DNA of 64,000 bases, from positions 15,133-79,132 of the forward strand of contig MTMD02000006.1 of NCBI GenBank assembly GCA_002010065.2, written 5' to 3'. Position numbers and translations under genes: made by a program. The DNA comes from Candidatus Pyrohabitans jungbluthii. GTDB lineage: Archaea > Hydrothermarchaeota > Hydrothermarchaeia > Hydrothermarchaeales > BMS3B. Below are positions 25,653 through 33,211 of this stretch, piece after piece. The notes under the pieces were generated by a model. That model ran no database searches, was not told the origin of the DNA, and saw nothing but the letters and a program-made list of their open reading frames with translations. Position 1 is the first letter of the stretch, and each line of letters begins with the position of its first letter.

Positions 25653-26228
25653 ATGTGCGACTACCCGGAATATGCGGCTCATAGTCTCCCCGGGCCTCTC
25701 CAGGAAGCTCACAAGCGCAGCATGCCCTTCCTCACTAAGTATGACGAGATGTTGAAAAAACACCTAGACAACCTGCCAGAAGAGATAAAAGCCAAGGTCC
25801 TTGAACGCCTCTCCGAGCCACAACCCCGCAAAGGCATGCTCCTCGGTGGGCTGCACCTGGAGGACCTGCCGCGGGTAGTCAAAGAGATTGCTGACTTGAT
25901 GGATGCTAGCATATACGCACCACATCAGCCCGATGTGAGGAGCGTGACCGTCAAGTTTGGCTGGGAGTGGCCGGAAGGCGATGACCACCACGTTTTCCTA
26001 GAAATCGTCGATGTGGACCGCGGGGAGAGTAGGAACACCGTAACACTGAGCAGAGTATTCTGCGAAAACTGCGGTGGGGTCTTCTACATCCCGGTGCCTC
26101 CTGCATGCTTCCCGGGAAACCCTCCAGCATACTCTTGCCCATATTGTCTCGGCGAGTCGCTCCGCATCCTCGAGAGGGTAACAACGGTGGTACAGGCGGA
26201 AGTGCCAGCACCTCGTGGGCGGAGGTGA
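25653..26228 (+). CDS. Zinc-binding provirus protein
   Basis: 191 residues from ATG 25653; a GTG two codons upstream is also open. A helical N-terminal half is followed by beta-rich sequence. The C-terminal zinc ribbon is CENCGGVFYIPVPPACF...CPYC (about 132-170). Unknown function; nucleic-acid binding is likely. Confidence 0.6.
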   Translation: MCDYPEYAAHSLPGPLQEAHKRSMPFLTKYDEMLKKHLDNLPEEIKAKVLERLSEPQPRKGMLLGGLHLEDLPRVVKEIADLMDASIYAPHQPDVRSVTVKFGWEWPEGDDHHVFLEIVDVDRGESRNTVTLSRVFCENCGGVFYIPVPPACFPGNPPAYSCPYCLGESLRILERVTTVVQAEVPAPRGRR

Positions 26229-26234
26229 ACCACA

Positions 26235-27215
26235 ATGCCAGAGCTGTGGTTGAAAATCGAGGAAGGTGCAGTCACTGAGGTCAAGCTAGATGGGATATCC
26301 GCAGCTCTAAAGAAGCCTGTAGAGTCCACAGAGATTCCTTTCTTTCTTGAGGCAGTAGGGTTTCTCCAACGTTGTGGTTTCGGATTCAAGGTTCCAGAGA
26401 ACTCGAAAGCTGAGGTCCAGGATCCTGGGGCTGAGGTTCCTACCACACCGAAAGAGAGACACTCTGGTGAAGACGAAAAAAAGCCAAGCGCTTTCTTCTG
26501 TATCCCTCACGACGAAAGGGAGAAAAAGATTCTCACAATTCTCGAGGGTGGAGAAAAGCTCGGTGCAAAAGAAATTGCAGAGAAGCTTGGTGGCATCAGC
26601 TCACGTGGATTGTCAAAAATACTGCGAAGCATGTATGAGAAAGGGCTCATATTGCGGGAAATAGAGGAGGAGAAGGGAAGGCCCTCGCGCTATATCTACT
26701 TCATACCAACGGAGCTCAGGGAAGAAAACCTGCGTGAAGCAATAATAGCTGTCTTCAAAGAGAGCGGACGCAATCGTCTCAAAGCAAGGCAGATCGCAAA
26801 ACGGCTTGAAAAGAGAGGCATCAGCATTTCCATCCCCAAGCTTAGAGTCGTACTGAAAGACCTCGCAGACGAGGGCATACTGGATGTAGAGAAGCAGAGC
26901 CGCCCTCGCTACTACTCCTCAACAACGCAGCAGCCGGAGAAAGTTGCCTCAGAGTCACCATGGGCTGCTCCTCCAAAGGTCGAAGAGGAGAAGGTAGAGC
27001 TTTCCAGCGAGGAGGAGACAACCCTACAGGAGATTTACGATAAAGGGCAGGTATGGGACGACGAGATCAGCAGGGAAACGAGAAAGCTCTACAGGCAGCT
27101 CGAGGACAAAGGACTACTCAGAGCTTCGGTTACCACCTGGGATGAGGGGAAGAAAAAGTTCCGCCGCGCATTCTGGACCCTCACAGAGAAAGGCATTGCG
27201 GCTCTTGGAGGGTGA
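26235..27215 (+). CDS. Multi-winged-helix DNA-binding protein
   Basis: 326 residues. After an N-terminal unit of about 90 residues come at least two winged helices: EREKKILTILEGGEKLGAKEIAEKL to SRYIYFIP, and LREAIIAVFKESGRNRLKARQIAKRL to RPRYYS. A third C-terminal one (about 255-325, ETTLQEIYDKGQVWDDE to WTLTEKGIAAL) follows a linker. Such arrays occur in archaeal transcription regulators and replication initiators. Beside the helicase and SSB-like genes it is a candidate origin-binding or late-gene regulator. Confidence 0.65.
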   Translation: MPELWLKIEEGAVTEVKLDGISAALKKPVESTEIPFFLEAVGFLQRCGFGFKVPENSKAEVQDPGAEVPTTPKERHSGEDEKKPSAFFCIPHDEREKKILTILEGGEKLGAKEIAEKLGGISSRGLSKILRSMYEKGLILREIEEEKGRPSRYIYFIPTELREENLREAIIAVFKESGRNRLKARQIAKRLEKRGISISIPKLRVVLKDLADEGILDVEKQSRPRYYSSTTQQPEKVASESPWAAPPKVEEEKVELSSEEETTLQEIYDKGQVWDDEISRETRKLYRQLEDKGLLRASVTTWDEGKKKFRRAFWTLTEKGIAALGG

Positions 27216-27218
27216 TAG

Positions 27219-27398
27219 ATGCCCGGCTGGAGAGTTTTCAGGGAGAATATCCTGTGTGCCAGAGAGCTCTTCTTCTGCCCGGAATGCGGCAGCCACGACA
27301 TCTACAAAAGAACCAGGAAGGGTGGGTACTACTGCAACCTCCACAAGGGGATCTTCGAAAAACCTCTCATATTCAGGAGGGTGGAAAACAGTGGTTAA
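27219..27398 (+). CDS. Small zinc-finger protein A
   Basis: 59 residues with FFCPECGSHDIYKR and GYYCNLHKG, a C-x2-C...C-x2-H zinc site. It starts 3 bp after the multi-winged-helix gene, and its last 8 bp overlap the next gene. Confidence 0.6.
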   Translation: MPGWRVFRENILCARELFFCPECGSHDIYKRTRKGGYYCNLHKGIFEKPLIFRRVENSG

Positions 27399-27552
27399 AC
27401 GCAGACGGCTCAGCAAGCAGGAGGAAAGGATACGCAAACTGCAGAGGCTCACCAGGCGCGACCTGGTCAAAAAGGAGCGCCCCATCTGCAACGTGTGCTT
27501 CCGCCCTGTAGGCTCATGCGATTACTGCAGGAAGGAAATGCAGAAGGCATGA
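27391..27552 (+). CDS. Small zinc-finger protein B, GTG start
   Basis: 53 residues from GTG 27391 in a different frame from protein A. A highly basic helical start (KRRRLSKQEERIRKLQRL) leads to CNVCFRPVGSCDYC, a compact four-Cys zinc knuckle. RNA or DNA binding is likely. Confidence 0.55.
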   Translation: MVKRRRLSKQEERIRKLQRLTRRDLVKKERPICNVCFRPVGSCDYCRKEMQKA

Positions 27553-27568
27553 GAAGGAGGTGAAAACC

Positions 27569-27853
27569 TGAAGATCAGGCTAACTATCGCGGACCTTTTC
27601 ACCATCCTCGATGCTGCGCATGCCCTAGGGAAGAAAGGAGAAACCGCAAAGGTAGGAGAGCTGAGATGCCATAAGCATGCGCTGATGCAACGCCATGGCT
27701 TAGATGAGAGCAGCGTGGCGAAACTGAAGGAAGCACTGAGGAGAGGTAAGTACAGCATCATAGGAGGTGATGCCGCAAAGGGTAATACCCAATTTTTTGC
27801 AACAAAAAGGGGTAATACCCGAGGTATTACAAAAGCAAATTTTTCGCGTTGAT
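27569..27853 (+). CDS. Small provirus protein with apparent CTG start
   Basis: A 94-codon open frame preceded by GGAGGTG with 6-nt spacing to a CTG at 27569. No ATG, GTG or TTG lies at the right distance. The product starts (M)KIRLTIADLFTILDAAHALGKKGE, a plausible helical protein. Its last third encodes the palindromes at 27780-27830, so coding sequence and operators overlap. Alternatively translation starts at the internal ATG near 27683 or the frame is not used. Confidence 0.4.
27780..27830. promoter_or_regulatory. GGTAATACC operator cluster, left
   Basis: GGGTAATACCC at 27780-27790, GGGGTAATACCC at 27809-27820, and a half-site GGTATTAC at 27823-27830. The two full palindromes are spaced 30 bp. 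They are the same sequence as the cluster at 27998-28036 and lie before the promoter-like TTTATAAATA at about 27850. Confidence 0.65.
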
Positions 27854-27997
27854 TTATAAATAAACTCAAGAAAAAAATCAGGAGGAAGGAAAGAAAAATG
27901 ATATGGATTAGTTTGGAGAAGGAGAAAAGAAAAAAAGCGTTTCTGGGACGAAATGTATACACGCTGATGTATTCCCTCCGCTACAAAAAAAGCCTTT

Positions 27998-28036
27998 GGG
28001 TAATACCCGGGGTATTACCCCTGAGGGGTATTACCC
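27998..28036. promoter_or_regulatory. GGTAATACC operator cluster, right
   Basis: Three palindromes: GGGTAATACCC at 27998-28008, GGGGTATTACCCC at 28009-28021, and GGGGTATTACCC at 28025-28036. They end about 28 bp before the ATG of the ribbon-helix-helix/winged-helix regulator. This is strong evidence of a dense operator, probably autoregulatory. Confidence 0.7.
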
Positions 28037-28064
28037 TTACAATGTTCATTGGAGTGGTGCGATC

Positions 28065-28451
28065 ATGCCTTCGAAGGACAGCATTGTGGTCACTGCAAGG
28101 TTGCGAAAAGACGAGTATGAAGCTCTGCAAGAGGTCATGAAGATGCACAGACTCAGCGTTGCAGGCGTGCTCAGGTTCGCAGTGGCGAAGCTGAAGAAGG
28201 ACAAGCCAAGCCCGCGCCTGAAGCTGCCAGAGCACCCAAAGCAGTGCAAGCTGTACAAAGCAATGCTTGACTGGATGCGGAAAAGCGGCACGCCAAAGTT
28301 ACCGCCGTCAGAGCTCAGAAAGATCCAGTACTTCACAGGCATCATGACTAAACAGACCCTGGAGCGCTACCTCGAGGCGCTAGAAGTACAGGGCTTCGTG
28401 AAGCGCAATCGCGGATATGTTACGGTGCTGAAGAAGTGGGAGGAGGATTAG
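28065..28451 (+). CDS. Ribbon-helix-helix plus winged-helix regulator 3
   Basis: 128 residues. The N-terminus SIVVTARLRKDEYEALQEVMKMHRLSVAGVLRFAVAKLKK is a ribbon-helix-helix. The C-terminus (about 62-125, with TKQTLERYLEALEVQGFVKRNRGYVTVL) is a winged helix. ATG 28065 directly follows the operator cluster, so it probably represses itself and perhaps other provirus promoters carrying GGTAATACC. The longer frame starting at 27996 would read through the operators and is rejected. Confidence 0.75.
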   Translation: MPSKDSIVVTARLRKDEYEALQEVMKMHRLSVAGVLRFAVAKLKKDKPSPRLKLPEHPKQCKLYKAMLDWMRKSGTPKLPPSELRKIQYFTGIMTKQTLERYLEALEVQGFVKRNRGYVTVLKKWEED

Positions 28452-28452
28452 G

Positions 28453-28659
28453 ATGCTATATGACCTGTATGAGATCATTCTGGAGAATCCGGGCATAACG
28501 AGGAAGGAGATACTCAAGGAAGTTGACCTGCATCCGACGAACGTATCAAAGTACATCTCGCGCCTTGTGAAGAAAGGCAAAGTTGTTAGAGTCAGGGAGC
28601 GGGTGCCAGGAAACGTCACGCGCTACTATCCAGTTGAGATAGCTGGAAAGAGGAGATAA
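28453..28659 (+). CDS. Small winged-helix regulator
   Basis: 68 residues: YEIILENPGITRKEILKEVDLHPTNVSKYISRLVKKGKVVRVRERVPGNVTRYYPVE is a complete MarR/ArsR-like winged helix with a clear recognition helix. It starts 1 bp after regulator 3, so the two are co-expressed. It could be the provirus activator of the late promoters (inference). Confidence 0.75.
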   Translation: MLYDLYEIILENPGITRKEILKEVDLHPTNVSKYISRLVKKGKVVRVRERVPGNVTRYYPVEIAGKRR

Positions 28660-28708
28660 AAATGCGTTGGAAAATCTTTTCTTGGCAAAGTTGAGAGGGG
28701 GGAGAGGC

Positions 28709-28801
28709 GTGAAGTGGAGATGCGTTGATGACTCAAAGCCACTTGGAAGGTGCATCTATAGCGCCTCGACAATAACAGTGAGGTGGGAGTTGGTGCCATG
28801 A
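28709..28801 (+). CDS. Possible 30-residue leader ORF before the helicase
   Basis: GTG 28709 follows GGGGGGAGAGG. The frame (MKWRCVDDSKPLG...) ends in an ATGA overlap with the helicase start, a sign of coupled translation. Too short to judge by composition. Confidence 0.3.
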   Translation: MKWRCVDDSKPLGRCIYSASTITVRWELVP

Positions 28802-30318
28802 GCCGAGACCGCGTCATGATTGAATTGCTAGATTACTCATTAAGCAATCTAAAGAGAGAGTTGGAGCGGCTAGACGAATACATACAAGAACTCCAGAGGG
28901 AGAGGGAAAGGATAAGCATAGAGATAGAGAAGAAGCTCGAGGAGCTGAAGGCACCACCCGACATAGATGTAGAAGAGCTGAAGAACTTCCTCAGAAACAG
29001 GGAGAAGTACATCCTGCTCCACAAGAGGGCAGATCAGTGGTGGATAGTCGTACCGAGATTTGTGAACCTTTACCTTGGTTGGCTGGAGCACGAGACGCCC
29101 TCCTTCAGGGTGTTTGCGATCAACAAGTACTTCAACTGGATTCTCGACCTGCCGAAGGAGATCAGGGAGAAAATAAAAGCCCCCGAGCCAGAGCCCTTCA
29201 CGGTCTCAGATGGATTTCTCATCACCCCACCGGAGTTGCAGGATAGAGCCTGGCAGAAGTACAGAAAGCACCTCACCAGGAGAGAAGGGAAAGACAAGAT
29301 AAGGATAAAAGCCGGGCACGAGTTCCTGCTTATCGCCAAAATAATAGAGGAGGGCTCTCTGCCCTTCGTCCCAAAGCCTGTTTCTGAGAAAGATCTGAGA
29401 GACTGGAACAAAATAAAGCTGAGAAGCCACCAGGAGAAAGCTTGGCAGCAGCTTCTTAAGTGGGGCGCTATCGGCATATTCTGGCCCTACGGCGCTGGCA
29501 AAAGCTACTTCGGGATATACCTCCTTGCAAGGATAACAGGGAGAAAGCTCGTGGTGGTTCCAACGGTTCTACTCAAAGAGCAGTGGATAAAGAGGATAAG
29601 AAAGCACATACCTGAGTTCGAGCATGAAATTGATGTAATAACCTACGCAGGCTATGAGAAAGTGAGAGACAGGGAGTATACCCTGACAATATACGACGAG
29701 TGCCATCGATTGCCCGCGAACACCTACATCAGGCTCTCCACCATCAGAACCAAATATAGAGTTGGCTTGAGCGGTAGCCCCTTTAGGGAGGACGGCAGAG
29801 AGAACTACATCTTTGCCCTGACCGGCTATCCCCTGGGCATGAACTGGAACGAGTTTATCCGCCAGGGCTACGTGAACGTGCCCACATTCAAAGTCTACAT
29901 TGTTAAGGACGAAAGAGAGAAGCTGAAAAAGCTTGACGAGCTGCTTGGAATCCCGCTTAAAACAATAATCTTCTGCGACTACCTTGAGCTAGGTAGGAAG
30001 ATCAGCAGCAAATTTGGCATACCCTTCGTTCACGGTGGCACAAAGAACAGGCTGGAGGTAATCAGAAGCAGCAGTACCGTCGTAGTCTCAAGGGTGGGCG
30101 ACGAAGGCATATCCATTCCCGACCTTGAGAGGGTGATAGAGGTTGCCTTCCTAGGGAGAAGCAGGAGGCAAGAGGCTCAGCGCTTCGGCAGACTTATGCA
30201 CAGCCAGCAGCGTGAACCGCAGCACATCATCATAATGACAGAAAGGGAGTTCAAGGAGTACCAGAGGCGACTGTATGCAATAACCGAGAGGGGATTCAGG
30301 ATAGATATAGTGAGATGA
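28798..30318 (+). CDS. XPB/Rad25-like superfamily 2 helicase
   Basis: 506 residues. The N-terminus has a coiled coil (about 12-50) and a damage-recognition-like region. The helicase core shows WPYGAGKSYF (Walker A, about 232), LVVVPTVLLKEQW (motif Ia), IYDECHRLP (DExH), LSGSPFRED (motif III), SRVGDEGISIPD (motif V) and EAQRFGRLMHSQ (motif VI). XPB-like helicases occur in several archaeal viruses, where they may open DNA for replication or transcription. It overlaps the preceding small ORF by 4 bp. Confidence 0.85.
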   Translation: MSRDRVMIELLDYSLSNLKRELERLDEYIQELQRERERISIEIEKKLEELKAPPDIDVEELKNFLRNREKYILLHKRADQWWIVVPRFVNLYLGWLEHETPSFRVFAINKYFNWILDLPKEIREKIKAPEPEPFTVSDGFLITPPELQDRAWQKYRKHLTRREGKDKIRIKAGHEFLLIAKIIEEGSLPFVPKPVSEKDLRDWNKIKLRSHQEKAWQQLLKWGAIGIFWPYGAGKSYFGIYLLARITGRKLVVVPTVLLKEQWIKRIRKHIPEFEHEIDVITYAGYEKVRDREYTLTIYDECHRLPANTYIRLSTIRTKYRVGLSGSPFREDGRENYIFALTGYPLGMNWNEFIRQGYVNVPTFKVYIVKDEREKLKKLDELLGIPLKTIIFCDYLELGRKISSKFGIPFVHGGTKNRLEVIRSSSTVVVSRVGDEGISIPDLERVIEVAFLGRSRRQEAQRFGRLMHSQQREPQHIIIMTEREFKEYQRRLYAITERGFRIDIVR

Positions 30319-30334
30319 ATTGGAGGCCTAGTCC

Positions 30335-30481
30335 ATGCCGAGTCAGCTTGAAATTGAGACCGTGCTGAAGATCATCAAGCTCAGAATTGCAGAGGGCATG
30401 GGATACAGGAGTATTGCAAGAAAGGTCGGGGTGGATTGGAAAACAGTGCGAAAGTACGTGAAGTTATATGAAAAATTATAA
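30335..30481 (+). CDS. Small helix-turn-helix protein
   Basis: 48 residues, MPSQLEIETVLKIIKLRIAE and then GYRSIARKVGVDWKTVRKYVKLYEKL: a resolvase/IS21-type helix-turn-helix with little else. It follows the helicase by 16 bp and is the last rightward early gene. Confidence 0.65.
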   Translation: MPSQLEIETVLKIIKLRIAEGMGYRSIARKVGVDWKTVRKYVKLYEKL

Positions 30482-30520
30482 AAAAGAAAAAAGGATGCTG
30501 AGAACACAGCATTGTATTGA

Positions 30521-30733
30521 TTACACTATAGAAACCAAGTCATCGACTATATAGATGGGAACTCCTTGCGATATTAATAAAGCTCTTAGACCAAGTCTAC
30601 CAAGACCATAGAGTTTTTCTTTAGGAACACTAAAAAATCTCTTTCTGCCTTTGTATACACTAAAGTCGTTCTTGTTTAGTTGTGCTCTCCAAGTAACTTT
30701 TCCGTGTCGAATCCGAATTCCTATCCTTTTCAC
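30521..30733 (-). CDS. Small basic provirus protein, leftward
   Basis: 70 residues, strongly basic, beta-rich start (RIGIRIRHGKVTWRAQLNKNDF). It has its own GGAGGTG site and a TATA-like TTTATAAG about 40 nt before the ATG. It faces the helicase operon end to end. Unknown. Confidence 0.55.
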   Translation of the reverse strand: MKRIGIRIRHGKVTWRAQLNKNDFSVYKGRKRFFSVPKEKLYGLGRLGLRALLISQGVPIYIVDDLVSIV

Positions 30734-30901
30734 CTCCTTTTAGTTTTACAAAATTAAAAAGGAATAGCACACTTATAAATATGTCGATTAATTTATTCAA
30801 CCACATGAGCAAACAATAGTTAGGATTGCAAACCTATTTTTTAAGGGTATACCATAAGTGAATCAGATATGGAAATATACTAACCATTTCAAGTTTTCTC
30901 C

Positions 30902-31102
30902 ATGGACATTTATCAGATTTGGGCCTATGTGGCCACGGTTGCAGCCGCAATCCTCGCGTGGCTCAACACTCGCAAGCCGCAGATCTACGACCTTCTCATT
31001 GAAATTCTCCAGGCTGCCAAGGACGACGAGATAACAGAAGAGGAGTTCCAGGAGATAGTGGACAAAGCTATCGCTGTCCTTGGCATCGACCTCAGCAAGT
31101 AG
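30902..31102 (+). CDS. Small single-span membrane protein
   Basis: 66 residues: one N-terminal membrane helix (about 7-20) and an acidic helical tail. An AAATATACT box about 25 nt before the ATG suggests a leaderless message. Holin-like size, but there is no family match and no endolysin partner. Confidence 0.5.
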   Translation: MDIYQIWAYVATVAAAILAWLNTRKPQIYDLLIEILQAAKDDEITEEEFQEIVDKAIAVLGIDLSK

Positions 31103-31130
31103 CGATCATTTCCCTGATGGCGGACGGGAA

Positions 31131-31613
31131 ATGATGCGCCGGCCCCAGGGCGCGGTACAAATACTGGGGCCTTCCTCTCCAGCGATGACGGCGAAAATCT
31201 ATGATCTCCTGGCAAAGACAGGAGTCACTTCACTTGAAACAAAGATAGCCGCTTTTCTCGGGCGCTTCTGGCGGGACAGGGTTCTAAAGAGGCGTACGCT
31301 CGAAGGCGTTGTTGGCGAAGTTTTCATGACTCGGGGTAAAATCAGGGGACAGAGCAGAAACATCATCAAAAAGGGATACGTTCCGCCAGACGAGCTTGAA
31401 TATCCAGACATCTACGAGATAGTTTACCAGGCATGGCTCCTTGCGGACAGCGGGAAGAAATACTTACTCAGCCTCTTCAAGCACCAACTCTGGATCCTTA
31501 ACTCTCGCGTGAGAATCACAAAGTACAACTGCATAGTGCATCTCGGCCATCGTTTTGTGATAGGCAGCGACGTGGAAATCTACCCCGTGGAGGTGGAACT
31601 CGTTGGTATTTAA
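31131..31613 (+). CDS. Provirus protein of unknown function
   Basis: 160 residues from ATG 31131; ATG 31185 (MTAKIYDLL) is an alternative start. Helical, basic and aromatic-rich in the second half (DIYEIVYQAWLLADSGKKYLL, then YNCIVHLGHRFVIGSDVEIYPV). Nothing diagnostic. It lies between early and packaging genes. Confidence 0.5.
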   Translation: MMRRPQGAVQILGPSSPAMTAKIYDLLAKTGVTSLETKIAAFLGRFWRDRVLKRRTLEGVVGEVFMTRGKIRGQSRNIIKKGYVPPDELEYPDIYEIVYQAWLLADSGKKYLLSLFKHQLWILNSRVRITKYNCIVHLGHRFVIGSDVEIYPVEVELVGI

Positions 31614-31614
31614 G

Positions 31615-31782
31615 TTGCCGGTAGAAGTGGATTATCTCTCAGGAACATTCGCGGGATTGGGAAGGCTATGGAAGCATCATGATACCACTGCTAGTGACTG
31701 CGTATGCCCTCACCCTGGTCACCTCTGCGAAGACTGCCATGGGAGGGAGATAGCAGGTGAAGCCACCAGGCTGCAAAGATGA
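31615..31782 (+). CDS. Small Cys/His-rich protein A
   Basis: About 55 residues from TTG 31615, or 51 from GTG 31627. The core CVCPHPGHLCEDCHG has four Cys and two His for a zinc site. It overlaps the next Cys-rich ORF by 26 bp in another frame. The Cys pattern is the main support. Confidence 0.45.
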   Translation: MPVEVDYLSGTFAGLGRLWKHHDTTASDCVCPHPGHLCEDCHGREIAGEATRLQR

Positions 31783-31987
31783 GAGCCCACTTCAGGGCGC
31801 TTGCTGCACAAAATATTGTAAGCATCGCAACACCTGCAACCTGCCGCGGATACCTTTCCTTATCCACGCAGTTGTGATCAATCGCAAGCTCAGGAAAATC
31901 TTCACGGATGCTTACATCAACGACATTGTCCACCTTAAAGCGAAGTTATTGGGTGGTGGAAATAGAGCTGGAAGAACGCATAACTGA
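31757..31987 (+). CDS. Small Cys-rich protein B, GTG start
   Basis: 76 residues from GTG 31757 behind GGGAGGGAG. CKDESPLQGACCTKYCKHRNTC contains five clustered Cys residues suited to zinc or Fe-S binding; a basic tail follows. Unknown. Confidence 0.45.
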   Translation: MKPPGCKDESPLQGACCTKYCKHRNTCNLPRIPFLIHAVVINRKLRKIFTDAYINDIVHLKAKLLGGGNRAGRTHN

Positions 31988-32243
31988 AATAACGTGCTTC
32001 AATCCAGAATGCTCAAATAGAATAAAAACAACCATAGAGCAGAAGCGCGACTTCCTAATCTCGTTTGCACTGAAGTATGACGCAACAGTGCTCCCCACTT
32101 GCTCTAAAGAATGCGCCCAGAAGCTGCTCAATATCCTCGGAGACTATAAGGAGATAGCAAGGAAGGCAGAAGAGGCACGGCAGAAGATGCGGAAGAAGAA
32201 AGCGTCATCCGACGACCCACGGAATCAACATAGACAAACTTAA
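31953..32243 (+). CDS. Zinc-finger protein C
   Basis: About 96 residues from GTG 31953 (GTG 31956 also possible). CFNPEC and CSKEC about 45 residues apart form a split four-Cys site, like treble-clef packaging or host-takeover proteins. A Lys/Arg-rich helical tail follows. It is third in a run of overlapping Cys-rich genes. Confidence 0.5.
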   Translation: MVEIELEERITEITCFNPECSNRIKTTIEQKRDFLISFALKYDATVLPTCSKECAQKLLNILGDYKEIARKAEEARQKMRKKKASSDDPRNQHRQT

Positions 32244-32332
32244 TTACTTTTCACTTTTCCCGTGGTCTAGGGAATGCTATATAAATAGGAAATAGGAAAG
32301 AAAATCTAGTAAAAAAGAGGGGTGATGTAAGG

Positions 32333-32791
32333 ATGGAGGATAAATTTAATTATACGGCATTTTTTGGTGGAGTTACATTCGTTCTTGCGCTTTATTTTAT
32401 AGGGGAGTATATAAGCAATTCAATTGCACCAGTGAACCTTAGTCAATCAAATGCAATTTTGTGGGTGTCTATATTTATAGGATTATCAATGGGTCACTAT
32501 ATAGGGAAAGCTATAACAAAAGGAGGAGGAACACTGAATTCATTTCTTGTAGGTATTTTTGTAACATTAACTTTATTCACTATTGCATTTGTAACAGGTG
32601 TATCGAATCTCACAGGTGTTATGATTTTCCTCACTATTTCTGTGTTCTTAATGCATTATTCAGACTTGCTAGAAAAACATGAAAATGTAGAAATATTAAT
32701 TGATATTTTCGCTCAAAAAATTTCGGGAGTGGTTTTAGTTATCTTCGCCATAATTAAATATCTCATACCTGTTCTCCAAAAAATTATTTAG
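32333..32791 (+). CDS. Four-span membrane protein, AT-rich
   Basis: 152 residues with four to five membrane helices. Codon use is much more AT-rich than in flanking virion genes. It has its own promoter (CTATATAAATAGG near 32278) and a GGGGTGATG site. Together with the convergent small membrane protein it looks like an accessory insertion between early and late modules. Confidence 0.6.
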   Translation: MEDKFNYTAFFGGVTFVLALYFIGEYISNSIAPVNLSQSNAILWVSIFIGLSMGHYIGKAITKGGGTLNSFLVGIFVTLTLFTIAFVTGVSNLTGVMIFLTISVFLMHYSDLLEKHENVEILIDIFAQKISGVVLVIFAIIKYLIPVLQKII

Positions 32792-32801
32792 CTAATAGGC
32801 A

Positions 32802-33014
32802 TTATTTTGTTCGGAGATATACGCCGAAAGCCATGAAAATGACACCGACTATAATAGTAGTAACTGTTGCACCCTTTATTCCAGTTCCAGTGAGTCCAAT
32901 ACCCCCTGGGCCTGCAAGTTCAAGAGCAGACAGTTTCGCTTCGACTCCGATTGATGATAATAATAGAAGAGACCCAATTCCAATTAGAACTGTCCCAAGG
33001 TCTTTGTTTTTCAT
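32802..33014 (-). CDS. Small two-span membrane protein
   Basis: 70 residues: two hydrophobic helices (about 7-20 and 50-66) separated by a Gly-rich loop (AGPGGIGLTGTGIKG). It converges with the four-span protein gene with 10 bp between their ends. Unknown. Confidence 0.55.
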   Translation of the reverse strand: MKNKDLGTVLIGIGSLLLLSSIGVEAKLSALELAGPGGIGLTGTGIKGATVTTIIVGVIFMAFGVYLRTK

Positions 33015-33169
33015 ACGAATTTATTGTGAACTTCTTTATATTTAAAAATTATTGATTTACAAATATTGTTTACTTCTTCTACCAAAACTTGGTACCAAAT
33101 ATTGTGCTAATTGCGGGACATTTCATGAAGTTTAAATGAATTCTACAAAGGTCCTAATACATTATCTGC

Positions 33170-33186
33170 CTGACTTTCCTTTTTAA
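33170..33186 (+). promoter_or_regulatory. Late promoter copy 1 (terminase)
   Basis: CTGACTTTCCTTTTTAA; its TATA end is 26 nt before ATG 33212, predicting a leaderless message. Confidence 0.7.
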
Positions 33187-33211
33187 CCTAAACGAACCTT
33201 GACGAATCTAT

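Noticed and set aside
27780-28036. The repeated palindromes considered as a CRISPR array
   Set aside because: Units are 11-13 bp palindromes with irregular spacing of 12-190 bp and no spacer-length regularity or cas genes, so they fit operators.
27898-28140. An 80-codon frame with a GGAGGAAGG site and a TATA-like TTTATAAATA upstream
   Set aside because: It runs through the operator palindromes and overlaps the clear regulator start at 28065 by 75 bp in another frame. The product looks random after the first 40 residues. Left out, although the leader may be transcribed.
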